Shown: positions 1-8,438, numbered from the stretch's first letter. The stretch: 55,794 bases of DNA from Parcubacteria group bacterium RIFCSPLOWO2_01_FULL_48_18 (GCA_001824435.1 MHXH01000023.1:66148-121941); one strand, 5' to 3'. Numbers and translations are program-made. Notes: generated by a model from the letters alone, not told the origin.

Positions 1-7
1 AATGGGA

Positions 8-736
8 TTATTCCTTCAGCCAATCTTCAAGGCCCGTAAGCGTCACCGAGCCGTTCCGGAACCGCGATAGTATAGTATAAATTCCTATGACGCATCCGCG
101 GGCGTCGATAACCGCTCCCCCTGACATTCCCCCACCGCCGAGATCTCCGCCGTTGCTGAAAATATACGCTGGGTGGTTCTTGCCTTGAATTCCCGCAATG
201 ACGTTTCTTATTACCGTAAGACGGTGGCCCGATGCCCTCGGATATCCCGCAATATATATCGTATCGCCAGTATGGTATTCGTTTGAGAAACAAATCGACG
301 CAGGAATCGTTGACGGAGAATCAGAAAGCGCGAGCAAGGCCGCATCTTTAAAAACTTTCATATCGACAGGCAATGCGGAAACCCTTAGGCCCTCCGATGC
401 GCCATCGGGAATATGCACAAGCCGCACCGCATAACATGCGCTGTCTGCAGCAAGGTTCGTCTCTGTAATCATCGGCGCAAATACATGGCGCGCCGTAAGC
501 GCTTTCCTGCCAAAAACTACCGCACTACCCCTACTAATCGTTTCTCCGCGGCATACGTTATCAACAGACAACCGATAAACTGATTTCACGGTCAGCGCAA
601 CCGCAGGAGGAAGGCTATCAGGCGGAATCCCATCTATCACCTTCTCTCCGTATGAAAATAAAAAGGCAAAAAAAAGAACTAATAAAAGAACCGATACGAG
701 CGCACCCCATCCCAACCGCTTACCCGACAAATCCAT
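8..736 (-). CDS. membrane-anchored trypsin-like serine protease
   Basis: A 242-residue protein with one N-terminal membrane segment (about residues 10-28) followed by a chymotrypsin-fold domain. The catalytic triad is readable: His84 in TARHVF, Asp131 in KDAALLAL and Ser205 in GMSGGAV. The domain should face outside the membrane and cleave exported or damaged proteins. There is no PDZ domain, unlike DegP/HtrA, so it is closer to stand-alone trypsin-like peptidases. The start at 736 is chosen because GGAGG lies five bases upstream; a start six codons earlier would place that Shine-Dalgarno sequence inside the gene. Substrate unknown. Confidence 0.85.
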   Translation of the reverse strand: MDLSGKRLGWGALVSVLLLVLFFAFLFSYGEKVIDGIPPDSLPPAVALTVKSVYRLSVDNVCRGETISRGSAVVFGRKALTARHVFAPMITETNLAADSACYAVRLVHIPDGASEGLRVSALPVDMKVFKDAALLALSDSPSTIPASICFSNEYHTGDTIYIAGYPRASGHRLTVIRNVIAGIQGKNHPAYIFSNGGDLGGGGMSGGAVIDARGCVIGIYTILSRFRNGSVTLTGLEDWLKE

Positions 737-843
737 GCATCCTCCATTTTTCAAATTTCAAGGAATAACCGCTCCTTATATCATGCCAAAATTGCTGTAT
801 AATGCAACGTATGAATCGGCGCTCCTCGGGGCCCGGCCTTTTT

Positions 844-1947
844 TTAAAAAAAACCGTGCAGCGGCCACGTAACCAATTCCAGCGCTTTCCGCACAAAAGG
901 ACGTCTTATCCACTCATATAACAATACCTCGTCCGAAAAATGAAAATCCTGAAAAAAATGATTTCTCAATTCTTGAACAAATGAGGATTCTACGCTGACG
1001 ATATTCGATTCATAGTTGAATAATAAACTCAAATTATCCAGATTTGCGCTTCCGGCTGTTGCCCAGCGGCCGTCGATGACAACGGTTTTCGCATGAAACA
1101 TGGAATCGCGATAAAGAAAAATCCTAATTCCCGCCTTTAGCGCAAGCGTAAAATACGATCCCGAAATCACATCCGCCGTTGCTATGTCCGATTTAACGGG
1201 GAGCAAAATTCTTACGTCTATTCCACGGCGTGCAGCCCCGCGAAGCGCGCGAAACACTCTTACGCTCGGAACAAAATACGGCGTCGCGAGATATATATAG
1301 CTGCGCGCTGCGCGAATGGCACGACGAAGCGCATGATAAATGAACCGCTGATAAATGCGCGGAGAATTCGTAAGAAGGCCGGCGGTTTCGTATGAGGATA
1401 GATGCGACTTTCGAAAACGGATAAATCGCTTGCCGCGCCTCGCACCTTCCCACATGCGATCAAAAACGCTTTGCATCTGCCTCACAATCGAACCCGCAAG
1501 TTTCATGTGCGTATCACGCCAGCCCTTCATCCGTGCATGAATCCCCACTCCACCGATATATCCTATGCCCGAATCGATAACAAGAATCTTACGATGGTCA
1601 CGCAAAAACCACGAAGAAATATTGTGAAGCTGCCATTTCCTGATAGGATTGAAAAATTGCGCCTCAATCCCCTCTCGACGTAACTCCTCGGGGTAGCGCG
1701 AATTACAAAAAGGAAAGCTCCCTGCGCCGTCAAGAAGCATGCGCACACGCACTCCTTCTCTAGCCTTCTTCAAAAACGCTTCAACAAACCGCTTCCCCAC
1801 CTCATCGTAATTAAAAATATATTGCTCGAAGTCAATTGAGTGCTTCGCGTTTTTGCAATCGGCAAGCATCGCCTCCCACGCAGCCTCGGAACGCAAGTAA
1901 AATTGGGTATTCAAGGGAAATTGCCCTTCTAGCATCAAGTCCGGCAC
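844..1947 (-). CDS. phospholipase D family protein, cardiolipin synthase-like
   Basis: A 367-residue protein with two HxKxxxxD motifs: His118/Lys120/Asp125 (HRKILVID) and His285/Lys287/Asp292 (HAKTVVID, followed by GSANLD). This duplicated PLD arrangement is typical of cardiolipin synthases, which join two phosphatidylglycerols. The usual N-terminal membrane segments are absent, so it is a short ClsB-like form. The GTG start lies where transcription is predicted to begin from the promoter at 1954-1982, so the message may be leaderless; the ATG four codons later is the alternative. Other PLD-fold activities, such as nuclease, cannot be excluded. Confidence 0.85.
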   Translation of the reverse strand: MPDLMLEGQFPLNTQFYLRSEAAWEAMLADCKNAKHSIDFEQYIFNYDEVGKRFVEAFLKKAREGVRVRMLLDGAGSFPFCNSRYPEELRREGIEAQFFNPIRKWQLHNISSWFLRDHRKILVIDSGIGYIGGVGIHARMKGWRDTHMKLAGSIVRQMQSVFDRMWEGARRGKRFIRFRKSHLSSYETAGLLTNSPRIYQRFIYHALRRAIRAARSYIYLATPYFVPSVRVFRALRGAARRGIDVRILLPVKSDIATADVISGSYFTLALKAGIRIFLYRDSMFHAKTVVIDGRWATAGSANLDNLSLLFNYESNIVSVESSFVQELRNHFFQDFHFSDEVLLYEWIRRPFVRKALELVTWPLHGFF

Positions 1948-1953
1948 CCCATT

Positions 1954-1982
1954 ATTATATACGCTCGTCTGATCGCGTACAA
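1954..1982 (-). promoter_or_regulatory. sigma70-type promoter of the PLD gene
   Basis: On the minus strand TTGTAC and TATAAT are separated by exactly 17 bases. The start point predicted seven bases downstream coincides with the GTG at 1947, implying a leaderless transcript. Confidence 0.6.
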
Positions 1983-2129
1983 AACGAAGTTTTTTCCGAT
2001 ACTAACAGCGCGGGGTCGTCCAAGCCTGGTGAATAATCCATCCCCAACAAGAAAGACGTATCACTTGGTAAATAAAAATGGAGGGAAGCCTTAAAATTTG
2101 CTTACGCCTACAAAAACGCATGAATTCTA

Positions 2130-2462
2130 TTACGGAGCCGGTACGTCTTTAAGGGTATAAAATTCGTCTTTGCCTCGTTTTCCGTGACGCATAACTCTCC
2201 CTTCTTTTTCAAGATCGTATAAAAGATTCACGGCAGCTTCTTCGGGGGTCTTGAGTGACTCGCTCACATCCTCGACGGTTATTTCCTCATTAGCCTTCAG
2301 AAACGCCATAATAAAATCTTTCGCTTCCTCTCTTTTTTGCCGCACAAAGCCCTGGGATCTCTTCAGCTCTACTTTCTTCTTTATCGCGAAAAACGCGCGC
2401 GTACAAAGTACACCCAGAACAAATCCGACTATCCCGACAACTATATAATCAAGGTAGGACAT
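2130..2462 (-). CDS. small membrane protein with winged-helix-like C-terminus
   Basis: A 110-residue protein with one N-terminal membrane helix (about 5-25), a short basic segment and a C-terminal region (about 48-106) with a helix-turn-helix and wing pattern (EEITVEDVSESLKTPEEAAV then LEKEGRVMRHGKRGKDEFY). This resembles small winged-helix domains that read peptide or DNA ends, but no family is recognised. It begins 19 bases after the MsrB-Gmad2 gene on the same strand, so the two are probably co-transcribed. Function unknown. Confidence 0.6.
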   Translation of the reverse strand: MSYLDYIVVGIVGFVLGVLCTRAFFAIKKKVELKRSQGFVRQKREEAKDFIMAFLKANEEITVEDVSESLKTPEEAAVNLLYDLEKEGRVMRHGKRGKDEFYTLKDVPAP

Positions 2463-2481
2463 GGTTCAACGTCTAATTCTA

Positions 2482-3603
2482 TTAAAACAAAACCGGAATC
2501 CGAAATGCATCCGCATGCTCCGGAAGACCGGAGGGATTATCTCTTTCCAATACCAGCGTTCCTTCCTTTGTTTCCGGCGGCGCAAACTGAAGAGTGGCCC
2601 GGAATGGCACAAATTCTTCGGTCATCCATTCTCCATCTGCTTGCGCAACGGCAACGCTAATCTCTTTCACGTTTCCGTCAAAAAGTCGAACCGGAAATGA
2701 CGCCTCAAAAAACCAATATCCCCGCGCCTCCCCTTGAACCAACAAAGGACTTTCAATTTTCGCGCCGGCCTGGGGCGTAAAAACACGAATAAGATTCGCT
2801 TTCTCTGCGCCGGATCGGAGGACAGTCTCCATAAGACGTTCCTGCTCTGCGTTCCTCATCTCTACCTGTTCTTTAATATCTTTCGCCTGCTTCTTTACGT
2901 CAAGTCCTTGCTCAAAAACCGTCTGTTGGTTTCCGGTTCTTGACGCATTAAAATAGAAACCTCCGAAAATCGCAACAGCAATGAAGGCAACGACCATGAT
3001 GATTTCAATCAATGCAAACCCCGTTAGATCCCCGCCCTGAATGGCGGGATTTTTTATCCCTCGGAACTGAGTCCCTTCGGGCCGTTCAGGTCTTCGACTC
3101 CGAGTCTCAGACTCGAGGAGCTCTGAGGAGCCCTCAGGACGTTCGTCTCCGAGAGACTCAGTCTCGACGAGCTCGAAGAGACGAACATCCGGCTTTAACG
3201 GAACATCCTGGTCCAGCTTCAAAGAAGCAGAATTAATACAGTAGCGCTTGCCTGTCGGTTTCGGACCGTCCTCAAACACATGCCCCAAGTGGCCGCCGCA
3301 ACTGCTGCAATGCACTTCGGTTCTGCGCGTATTCAAACTATCATCCGGCTCGGTTTCAACATGCGAATCCGAAACCGGCTCGCAAAAACTCGGCCAGCCA
3401 GTGCCAGAATCATATTTCGCATCAGAAGAAAACAATTCGTTGCCGCACGCGGCGCATCGATACATTCCCTTATCTTTGCAATTCCAATACGTACCGGTAA
3501 ACGCCCGTTCGGTTCCCTTCTGCCGCAGTACCTGAAACTGATCAAGTGCCAACTCTTTTTTCCATTCTTCATCGGTTTTAATGACCCTGGGCGCTCCTTT
3601 CAT
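2482..3603 (-). CDS. msrB: MsrB methionine sulfoxide reductase fused to membrane-anchored Gmad2 domain
   Basis: Residues 1-130 are a complete MsrB, which reduces methionine-R-sulfoxide: zinc cysteines 50, 53, 99 and 102, and catalytic Cys122 in RYCINSASL. Residues 283-373 form a Gmad2 immunoglobulin-like domain ([30 protein letters not shown]) preceded by a membrane helix (200-218) and a short coiled coil. The ORF is open throughout, but the linker (residues 145-195) is encoded by a block of palindromic repeats, which suggests that two genes were joined when repeats replaced the msrB stop. The Gmad2 part may also be made separately, from ATG at 2997 or TTG at 3012 (GGGG six bases upstream). 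The preceding [12 protein letters not shown] resembles a prepilin cleavage site. Confidence 0.8.
   Translation of the reverse strand: MKGAPRVIKTDEEWKKELALDQFQVLRQKGTERAFTGTYWNCKDKGMYRCAACGNELFSSDAKYDSGTGWPSFCEPVSDSHVETEPDDSLNTRRTEVHCSSCGGHLGHVFEDGPKPTGKRYCINSASLKLDQDVPLKPDVRLFELVETESLGDERPEGSSELLESETRSRRPERPEGTQFRGIKNPAIQGGDLTGFALIEIIMVVAFIAVAIFGGFYFNASRTGNQQTVFEQGLDVKKQAKDIKEQVEMRNAEQERLMETVLRSGAEKANLIRVFTPQAGAKIESPLLVQGEARGYWFFEASFPVRLFDGNVKEISVAVAQADGEWMTEEFVPFRATLQFAPPETKEGTLVLERDNPSGLPEHADAFRIPVLF
3019..3190. repeat. palindromic repeat block inside the MsrB-Gmad2 ORF
   Basis: Starts with CCCCGTTAG, the same end as the elements at 19209 and 37410, then a hairpin CCCGCC/GGCGGG followed by ATTTTTT on the plus strand, then consecutive palindromes containing CGAGTCTGAGACTCG and CTGAGG/CCTCAG. 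Similar blocks occur near 6110-6180, 37480-37600 and 51735-51795. Confidence 0.7.
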
Positions 3604-3775
3604 AAGCGTTACACAAATCTATTATGCAGCGATGTTCACTTTAAATCGTATCAATTCTTCAGACAGACAGAAAGCGCAATTGAATAATGTACACCCTCCA
3701 CCCGCCCGAGGCGAATGGAGGGGAATCTGTCTTCATGGGATCTTCGGACGAGGCCGAATGACGCCCCGAATCTAA

Positions 3776-3955
3776 TCATGAAAGACGCTTACGTTCACGT
3801 TCTGCGCTTTGTCCGACGCCGAATTCCTGATCCAGACGAGCCAGCTGTTCTTGCGGCGAGCGTTTGGATCGCTCGGCCTGAAGCTCCAGCGCTTTCAACC
3901 GCCGACGCTCACGACTAGCCCTACCGCGGACCTTGGTACGAGCACGAAACGACAT
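3776..3955 (-). CDS. small basic protein, 59 residues
   Basis: An ATG with a strong Shine-Dalgarno (AAAGGAGAAAAGA) opens a 59-residue, highly charged reading frame ending in TGA. It starts MSFRARTKVRGR and contains SPQEQLARLDQEFG and SAERERKRLS; the central part is predicted helical. From memory, similar short proteins with an (S/T)PQEQLARLD motif recur in Patescibacteria; function is unknown. A hairpin in the leader (TGTCCG near 4000 pairing with CGGACA near 3969) lies just upstream of the ribosome site and could influence translation. Confidence 0.65.
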   Translation of the reverse strand: MSFRARTKVRGRASRERRRLKALELQAERSKRSPQEQLARLDQEFGVGQSAERERKRLS

Positions 3956-4101
3956 TCTTTTCTCCTTTCACTTGTCCGCCACAAATGATTTTTGGACGGA
4001 CATCGGGGAGTTGCCGCAATTCTTGCGACGAGGACCACCGACCCATTCCGATGGTATAGTTACAATTCTAGCATATAATATAGCCCTTGTCAGGCAAGCG
4101 T

Positions 4102-4131
4102 AAATAAAACAACCCAAGCTCCGTGCTTGGG
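4102..4131 (-). terminator. terminator of the lipoprotein gene
   Basis: Minus-strand stem CCCAAGC/GCTTGGG with a five-base loop, followed by TTGTTTTATTT, directly after the stop of the 4148 gene. Confidence 0.75.
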
Positions 4132-4147
4132 CGTTAACCAAGAAAAA

Positions 4148-4564
4148 CTACCGCGAACGAGACAAGTGATACACCGCGGGCGGAATGGTACTTCGAAAAT
4201 TAGGAGCGATTTTCAGCAGAATACTAGAGCCCGGCTCTACGTAGATAGGACCAAGCGTCATGAACCTAGTCGACCCCGGCGTAAAATTGCTCGGCGCAGC
4301 TTCAAGAAGCAAATAAAAGCCATCGGCTCCAAATTTGCTTACGTGGAATTCTTTTTTAAAAGACGAGCCGCCGCTTACCTTTTCAATACGGCCAAGCTTC
4401 ACGCCAGCAGGACTCACAAGATAAATCTTCACATAATCTACGTAATTATTTTCGACCTGAAACATAACGGGCGCGTCATGGGGCGCCTCGGGAACGGGCG
4501 CGCGGTGAACGCATCCACCAAGAACCAAAGAAGCAAGCACGATGCCCGCATGCGACGTATTCAT
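4148..4564 (-). CDS. hypothetical lipoprotein
   Basis: A 138-residue protein with a lipoprotein signal peptide (MNTSHAGIVLASLVLGGC, lipid-modified Cys18). The mature part looks like a small beta-sandwich (VENNYVDYVKIYLVSPAG, ending in YVEPGSSILLKIAP). The layout resembles small secreted proteins that carry a modified residue-binding face, but no named family is recognised. The start at 4564 has AAAGGG nine bases upstream; a TTG six codons earlier is possible. It is followed by its own terminator, so it is probably a single-gene unit. Confidence 0.7.
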   Translation of the reverse strand: MNTSHAGIVLASLVLGGCVHRAPVPEAPHDAPVMFQVENNYVDYVKIYLVSPAGVKLGRIEKVSGGSSFKKEFHVSKFGADGFYLLLEAAPSNFTPGSTRFMTLGPIYVEPGSSILLKIAPNFRSTIPPAVYHLSRSR

Positions 4565-4653
4565 TTCAAACGACCCTTTCAACCATAATTTTCAAATTCC
4601 CCTAGTAAGTATAGATAAGATGTTAGGGAAAAACAAGACGCATGACGGACTTC

Positions 4654-5982
4654 TTATTGGCCGGCCGTGTATTCAATTTTATAAATCACTCCGGCTTTGT
4701 CGTCGGAAAGATACATCACTCCTCCGGGCTGGATTACAATATCTACCGGTCGGCCGTACGCGCTGCCGACGTTGATCGGATATCCTCGGGAAAGATCGGG
4801 CGGGCTTTGGGCATCTACAAGAAAGCCGGTGATAAAATCCTCCACGCCTTCATAGATATATCCTTTCTCCTGACGAGGGGTCAGTTTGTGGCGTACAACT
4901 TTATAGCCGGCTGGCACGCTTCGGTTCCATGAACCATGGTATGCCACAATCAAGTCATGCCAATACTCTTCGGGCCATCCGCCACCTGGCGGATCTTCCG
5001 ACACGAACGCCAAACCGAGCGGAGCCGAATGCGCCGGCACATCAATAAAGGCCGGTTCTTTTCCAATGCAGAGCGAGCCGGGAATATCTTTTCCAAATGG
5101 ATCCGGCACATTCTGGCCATAACAATACGGCCAGCCATAATCCCTTGCCCCGACCTCCATCAAGGGGGCATTCTCTTTTATGAGATTAATTTCGTCCGGC
5201 GGAAGATCATCCCCAAGCAAATCCCTTCCCATCTCGGTCGCAACCATATCTCCGAACACATAATCCCATGTGAAAAACACAGAATTGCGCAGACCGCGGG
5301 CATATATTTTGGATTGTTTCGACTCCGTATCATATTGAATGATTGTCGAGCGGCGCCCATCGGTTTCCACGCATACATTACAACTCGATCCTGTAGAAAT
5401 ATACAACTTATCATCCGGGCCGAAACCGATAGTGCGCGTATAGTGGCCATCGCAGCACGGCAGATCCAAAATCTTCTCGCGCTGATTCGTGTCCGGAAGC
5501 CTTACGCGGAACACTTTATCATCTTCGGCCACGTACAGCACATCCGGATCGCGATGATCAAATGCAAGCCCATGCGGCTTTCGAAGATTCGTAAAAACTT
5601 CCTTCTTCGCTATTCCCTTTTCGCTCATCATTAACTGTACTACCTTTCCTTCGCTCGTAAGCGAGACCCACATATTCCCCTTCGAATCAAACCGCATCAC
5701 TCGCGCGCCGGGCAGATCTTTCGCAAAAATCGAAATTCGAAATCCTGCCGGCAGAATAAACGGGAAATTAGTATCATTCTCTGCCGAAGGCAATGTGCCG
5801 CGTTCATCAAATCCTGCTTCCGGAAGAAGCTTTGCAATATCCTCCGGCGCCGGCCCAAAAACCGGCTTTACATTCACCGGCGCAATCCGGCACCAATCGC
5901 TCTGACAGCCATAAATCAAAAACCAAGCGGCAAACAATACGCATCCGACCGCTACTGTAAAAATAATCAAAGCTCGTTTCAC
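4654..5982 (-). CDS. PQQ-dependent sugar dehydrogenase / sorbosone dehydrogenase family protein
   Basis: About 442 residues: an N-terminal membrane anchor, then a six-bladed beta-propeller of the glucose/sorbosone dehydrogenase type (LPAGFRISIFAKDLPGAR, GLAFDHRDPDVLYVAEDDKVFR, GRDLLGDDLPPDEIN, VAYHGSWNRS). Such proteins oxidise sugars or aldehydes outside the membrane. The reading frame continues upstream to 6108, but those roughly 40 extra residues (rich in EEERRRRSR) are encoded by an inserted repeat element. I therefore prefer the GTG at 5982, with GAGAG seven bases upstream. A palindrome at 4977-4994 contributes PPGGG to the protein. PQQ synthesis genes are not in the window. Confidence 0.75.
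   Translation of the reverse strand: MKRALIIFTVAVGCVLFAAWFLIYGCQSDWCRIAPVNVKPVFGPAPEDIAKLLPEAGFDERGTLPSAENDTNFPFILPAGFRISIFAKDLPGARVMRFDSKGNMWVSLTSEGKVVQLMMSEKGIAKKEVFTNLRKPHGLAFDHRDPDVLYVAEDDKVFRVRLPDTNQREKILDLPCCDGHYTRTIGFGPDDKLYISTGSSCNVCVETDGRRSTIIQYDTESKQSKIYARGLRNSVFFTWDYVFGDMVATEMGRDLLGDDLPPDEINLIKENAPLMEVGARDYGWPYCYGQNVPDPFGKDIPGSLCIGKEPAFIDVPAHSAPLGLAFVSEDPPGGGWPEEYWHDLIVAYHGSWNRSVPAGYKVVRHKLTPRQEKGYIYEGVEDFITGFLVDAQSPPDLSRGYPINVGSAYGRPVDIVIQPGGVMYLSDDKAGVIYKIEYTAGQ
4977..4994. repeat. TCCGCCA/TGGCGGA palindrome inside a coding sequence
   Basis: ATCCGCCA and TGGCGGAT separated by two bases. The same palindrome occurs between genes at 13538, 19456 and 20014; here it encodes the PPGGG stretch of the sugar dehydrogenase-like protein. 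Confidence 0.65.
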
Positions 5983-5995
5983 AATTTTTCTCTCA

Positions 5996-6240
5996 GAAAC
6001 CGTAAAATAACCCCCTTTTTTTACTGCAATTGCGTGGTTTCGACTGCGCCTTCGTCGTTCCTCCTCGGCGTATATTCCATATACAACCTTGTCGTCCTTC
6101 GATTTCACTTAGGACGACCTCATCGAGTCTGAAGACTCTTCAGAGTCTGAATGACCTGAGCGAAGTCGAATGGGTCGTCGCTTCTCGGCTCGCACGAAAC
6201 CACACAATTTCGTGACGAAAAAGGGTTATTTAACGATTTC
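5996..6240. mobile_element. MITE-like element, TTA-target family, copy 1
   Basis: A 245-bp element with imperfect terminal inverted repeats GAAACCGTAAAATAACCC and GGGTTATTTAACGATTTC, flanked by TCA (5993-5995) and TTA (6241-6243). Its interior shares the CTCCTCGGCGTAT segment with the copies at 18747 and 24206, and it carries an extra palindromic block (about 6110-6180), which explains the greater length. It encodes no transposase. It supplies the last codons of the SET gene. Confidence 0.7.
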
Positions 6241-6736
6241 TTAGATAGGGGGAGTAAAAATTTTTATACTTTTCCTTAATCTCCAGTCTTTTCCAATCGT
6301 CAGGTTGTATCGTGCCCCTGCATTGCTTGCTTCCGCAATTGCATTTAAAAGTCCCGTGATATGTTTCGTTAAATGCGTAATCAAATACCAATTCTCGTCC
6401 TGGCTCTATGTCTTTTATGGCCATAAGAGTAATATTGTCCTTAAATCCTAAGTTCGGTTCGCAAGAATGATTGAAAACTCCTTTGTCTTCTAATTCTTTC
6501 CTGTCAGTCGGCACAATAAAAAAGTTGTCATTGATTTGAATTCCCACGTGTCCCATTGTCTTCCAATATTCTCGAATTTCTGATTTTGGAACGATAACTC
6601 CTCCCAAAACCCCGACTTCTTCGCCCGCCTTGATTGACGCTTTGGCAAAAACGCCTAATCCGTGGATTGGCGAACCTCTTACTTCAGCTTTCGAAGATAA
6701 CCATCTATGTTGCCATTTGTTATGTAAATCTTTCAT
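6230..6736 (-). CDS. SET domain protein-lysine methyltransferase
   Basis: A 168-residue SET protein: SPIHGLGVFAKASIKAGEE at 22-40, the cofactor and pseudoknot motif NHSCEPN at 89-95, ELVFDYA with catalytic-type Tyr120, and a post-SET zinc cluster (Cys132, Cys134, Cys139). It would transfer methyl groups from S-adenosylmethionine to lysines of an unknown target protein. The last four residues and stop (LRNR then TAA) are encoded by the terminal repeat of the adjacent element, so the original C-terminus was probably different. It is 17 bases from the HAD gene upstream on the same strand. Confidence 0.85.
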   Translation of the reverse strand: MKDLHNKWQHRWLSSKAEVRGSPIHGLGVFAKASIKAGEEVGVLGGVIVPKSEIREYWKTMGHVGIQINDNFFIVPTDRKELEDKGVFNHSCEPNLGFKDNITLMAIKDIEPGRELVFDYAFNETYHGTFKCNCGSKQCRGTIQPDDWKRLEIKEKYKNFYSPYLRNR

Positions 6737-6752
6737 TTAAAGTCACGGCTGT

Positions 6753-7394
6753 TTAAACGAGTTTCAAAATTTCTTTGAGCGATCCGCATACATAATCAGC
6801 GCGCGAAAAATCGTGAGAACGAGTATGCTGATTCGGCACCGCAGCGCAGTAAAGGCCGGCTGCTTTCGCGGCAGCCACTCCCACCTCGCTATCTTCGACA
6901 ACAAGTATTTCTTCCTCGGACAGCGCAATCCTCTGTTTTGCCAACAGATACACTTCGGGGTGCGGCTTTCTGTGCGTAACGTCCTCCTGCGTCAAAATCA
7001 ACGAAAAAAATCCATGAAGATCAAATGCATTAATAAACTTTTCAACCGTGTGTATTCTATTTGTAGTCGCAAGCGACAGCATTTTATTTCTTGATTTTAA
7101 AATCTCGAGTGTATTTTTGGCATCCGGCATAATGGTGGCTATTTCATCCCATAGCCCTTGGTATGCCTCTCTCTGGTTCTTTCGGATGGTTTCCGCAAGC
7201 TCAACCGGAATGCCGTATTTTTCCGCCAATATGGGGATATAATCTGCCGAGCTTCTGCCGACAACATATGAATGATCGTTTTCCAAAAGCCGGTAGCCAA
7301 AAGATTCAAACGCCTGCCGCGCTGCCGCAATATTCACATGTTCCGACTCGACGAGCGTACCGTCAAAATCAAAGATGAATGCTTTAAAATCCAT
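6753..7394 (-). CDS. HAD superfamily hydrolase, beta-phosphoglucomutase-like
   Basis: A 213-residue HAD protein: motif I DFDGTLVESEH with nucleophile and acid/base aspartates, a helical cap, motif II Thr (ATTNRIH), Lys in THRKPHPEVY and motif IV VVEDSEVGVAAAKAAG. This class acts on small phosphorylated metabolites such as sugar phosphates or phosphoglycolate; the exact substrate cannot be read. I chose the ATG at 7394 because the protein fold starts right after it; the frame continues upstream to 7460 without conserved sequence. The start lies beside the divergent promoter at 7413-7441. Confidence 0.85.
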   Translation of the reverse strand: MDFKAFIFDFDGTLVESEHVNIAAARQAFESFGYRLLENDHSYVVGRSSADYIPILAEKYGIPVELAETIRKNQREAYQGLWDEIATIMPDAKNTLEILKSRNKMLSLATTNRIHTVEKFINAFDLHGFFSLILTQEDVTHRKPHPEVYLLAKQRIALSEEEILVVEDSEVGVAAAKAAGLYCAAVPNQHTRSHDFSRADYVCGSLKEILKLV

Positions 7395-7412
7395 GGAAAT
7401 ATAGTCGCTGCG

Positions 7413-7441
7413 TTGACATAACCCCCAACGCAACATATAAT
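7413..7441 (+). promoter_or_regulatory. perfect consensus sigma70 promoter
   Basis: TTGACA, a spacer of exactly 17 bases, then TATAAT. Transcription should start near 7448, giving a leader of about 33 bases with GGAGGG at 7470-7475 before the ATG at 7481. It is the best promoter noticed in the window. Confidence 0.85.
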
Positions 7442-7480
7442 ACGTATAGAACGAATTCAAAAAATGATTGGAGGGTTTGC

Positions 7481-7747
7481 ATGCTTGCTGATTTGCTTGC
7501 TGATTGTATGTCGGGCAACCACAAGGATATTGCGGCCATCGGCATTATTACGTATTATTCTCCCAGTGCGCCAACGCTCGTTCATGCGCGTTATATGCTT
7601 ATCAGATGTAAGATCTGTGAAGAGCGCTTCGGCGAACCAAACGAAAGACGAGACAAGGCCCTTGCCGACGCGCGGCGCCATTCTGTCGCCGAACTGGCCC
7701 GTAATTCAAAAAATGAAGGATTTTTGAAACAAGAGTTTTCGAGCTAG
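7481..7747 (+). CDS. hypothetical small CxxC protein
   Basis: An 88-residue protein supported by a consensus promoter, a GGAGGG ribosome site five bases before the ATG, and a terminator after the stop. The middle carries RCKICEERFGE, a CxxC pair that could be half of a metal site or a redox pair; the C-terminal half is charged and helical (NERRDKALADARRHSVAELA). No family recognised. The unusually complete expression signals suggest high constitutive expression. Confidence 0.75.
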   Translation: MLADLLADCMSGNHKDIAAIGIITYYSPSAPTLVHARYMLIRCKICEERFGEPNERRDKALADARRHSVAELARNSKNEGFLKQEFSS

Positions 7748-7773
7748 AAATATCCTCCCGCAATCATATCCTG

Positions 7774-7797
7774 ATCCCCCTTGAGGGGATTTTCATT
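7774..7797 (+). terminator. terminator of the small CxxC gene
   Basis: Stem ATCCCC/GGGGAT with a five-base loop followed by TTTCATTT, 26 bases after the stop codon. Confidence 0.65.
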
Positions 7798-7811
7798 TAC
7801 ATCGGTAAGTT

Positions 7812-8375
7812 TTATAATCCTAACTCGCCAGCGTACTTCTGCAACGCCCTAAGGCTGATATCAAAAAACTGTTCGAGCGAAAGATTGATGTCGGCGCATT
7901 TTACAATATCCTCACGTTTTATGCCGCGGGCAAAGGATTTTTCCTTGAATCGATTTAACACGGTCTGCGGGGTTACCGACGCTAATTTCTTATCGGGCAG
8001 AATCAACGCTGCGGCAATAATAAGTCCCGAGATGGTATCGGCGACAAAAAGCGCTTTTTCCATGAGCGTTTCAAGGGGGAATCCGTGGGCTTCGTTGTGC
8101 ACCCGAACCGCTTTGACAATATCATCAGGATAACCGGCTGCCTCAAGCCATTGCGCGCCGACAAGACTATGCTTGGTGATATCATCTTTCATCTCTTCGT
8201 AATCGACGTCATGAAGCAATCCGGCGATCCACCACTTGTCTGTATCTTCGCCAAAATGCTCTGCCAACCCCTCCATGATCGCCGCGACCGCGATACAATG
8301 TTTCCTTAAATTTTCCGCGCGAAGATGCCCTATCAGTAATTCCCATGCTTTTTTTCTATCCTCGCCGTTGAACAT
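7812..8375 (-). CDS. HD-domain phosphohydrolase
   Basis: A 187-residue HD protein with metal ligands His26 (LRKHCIAVAAIMEGLAEHFG), His55-Asp56 (AGLLHDVDYEE) and His69 (ITKHSLVGAQWL). HD-domain proteins of this length hydrolyse nucleotides or other phosphate esters; substrate unknown. It lies downstream of nrdJ on the same strand but is separated from it by a terminator-like hairpin, so it probably has its own promoter. Confidence 0.85.
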   Translation of the reverse strand: MFNGEDRKKAWELLIGHLRAENLRKHCIAVAAIMEGLAEHFGEDTDKWWIAGLLHDVDYEEMKDDITKHSLVGAQWLEAAGYPDDIVKAVRVHNEAHGFPLETLMEKALFVADTISGLIIAAALILPDKKLASVTPQTVLNRFKEKSFARGIKREDIVKCADINLSLEQFFDISLRALQKYAGELGL

Positions 8376-8405
8376 ATTTTTCTATAGTAACACGCCGGAA
8401 ATAAA

Positions 8406-8438
8406 CTAAAAAGCCACCCCAATAATATTAGAGGCGGC
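8406..8438 (-). terminator. terminator of nrdJ
   Basis: Minus-strand stem GCCGCC/GGTGGC (one G-U pair), followed by TTTTTAG. Confidence 0.55.

Noticed and set aside
5983-6108. N-terminal extension of the sugar dehydrogenase-like protein rich in EEERRRRSR
   Set aside because: It is encoded by the MITE-like element; the same peptide could be read from the other copies, so it is not evidence of a native domain.
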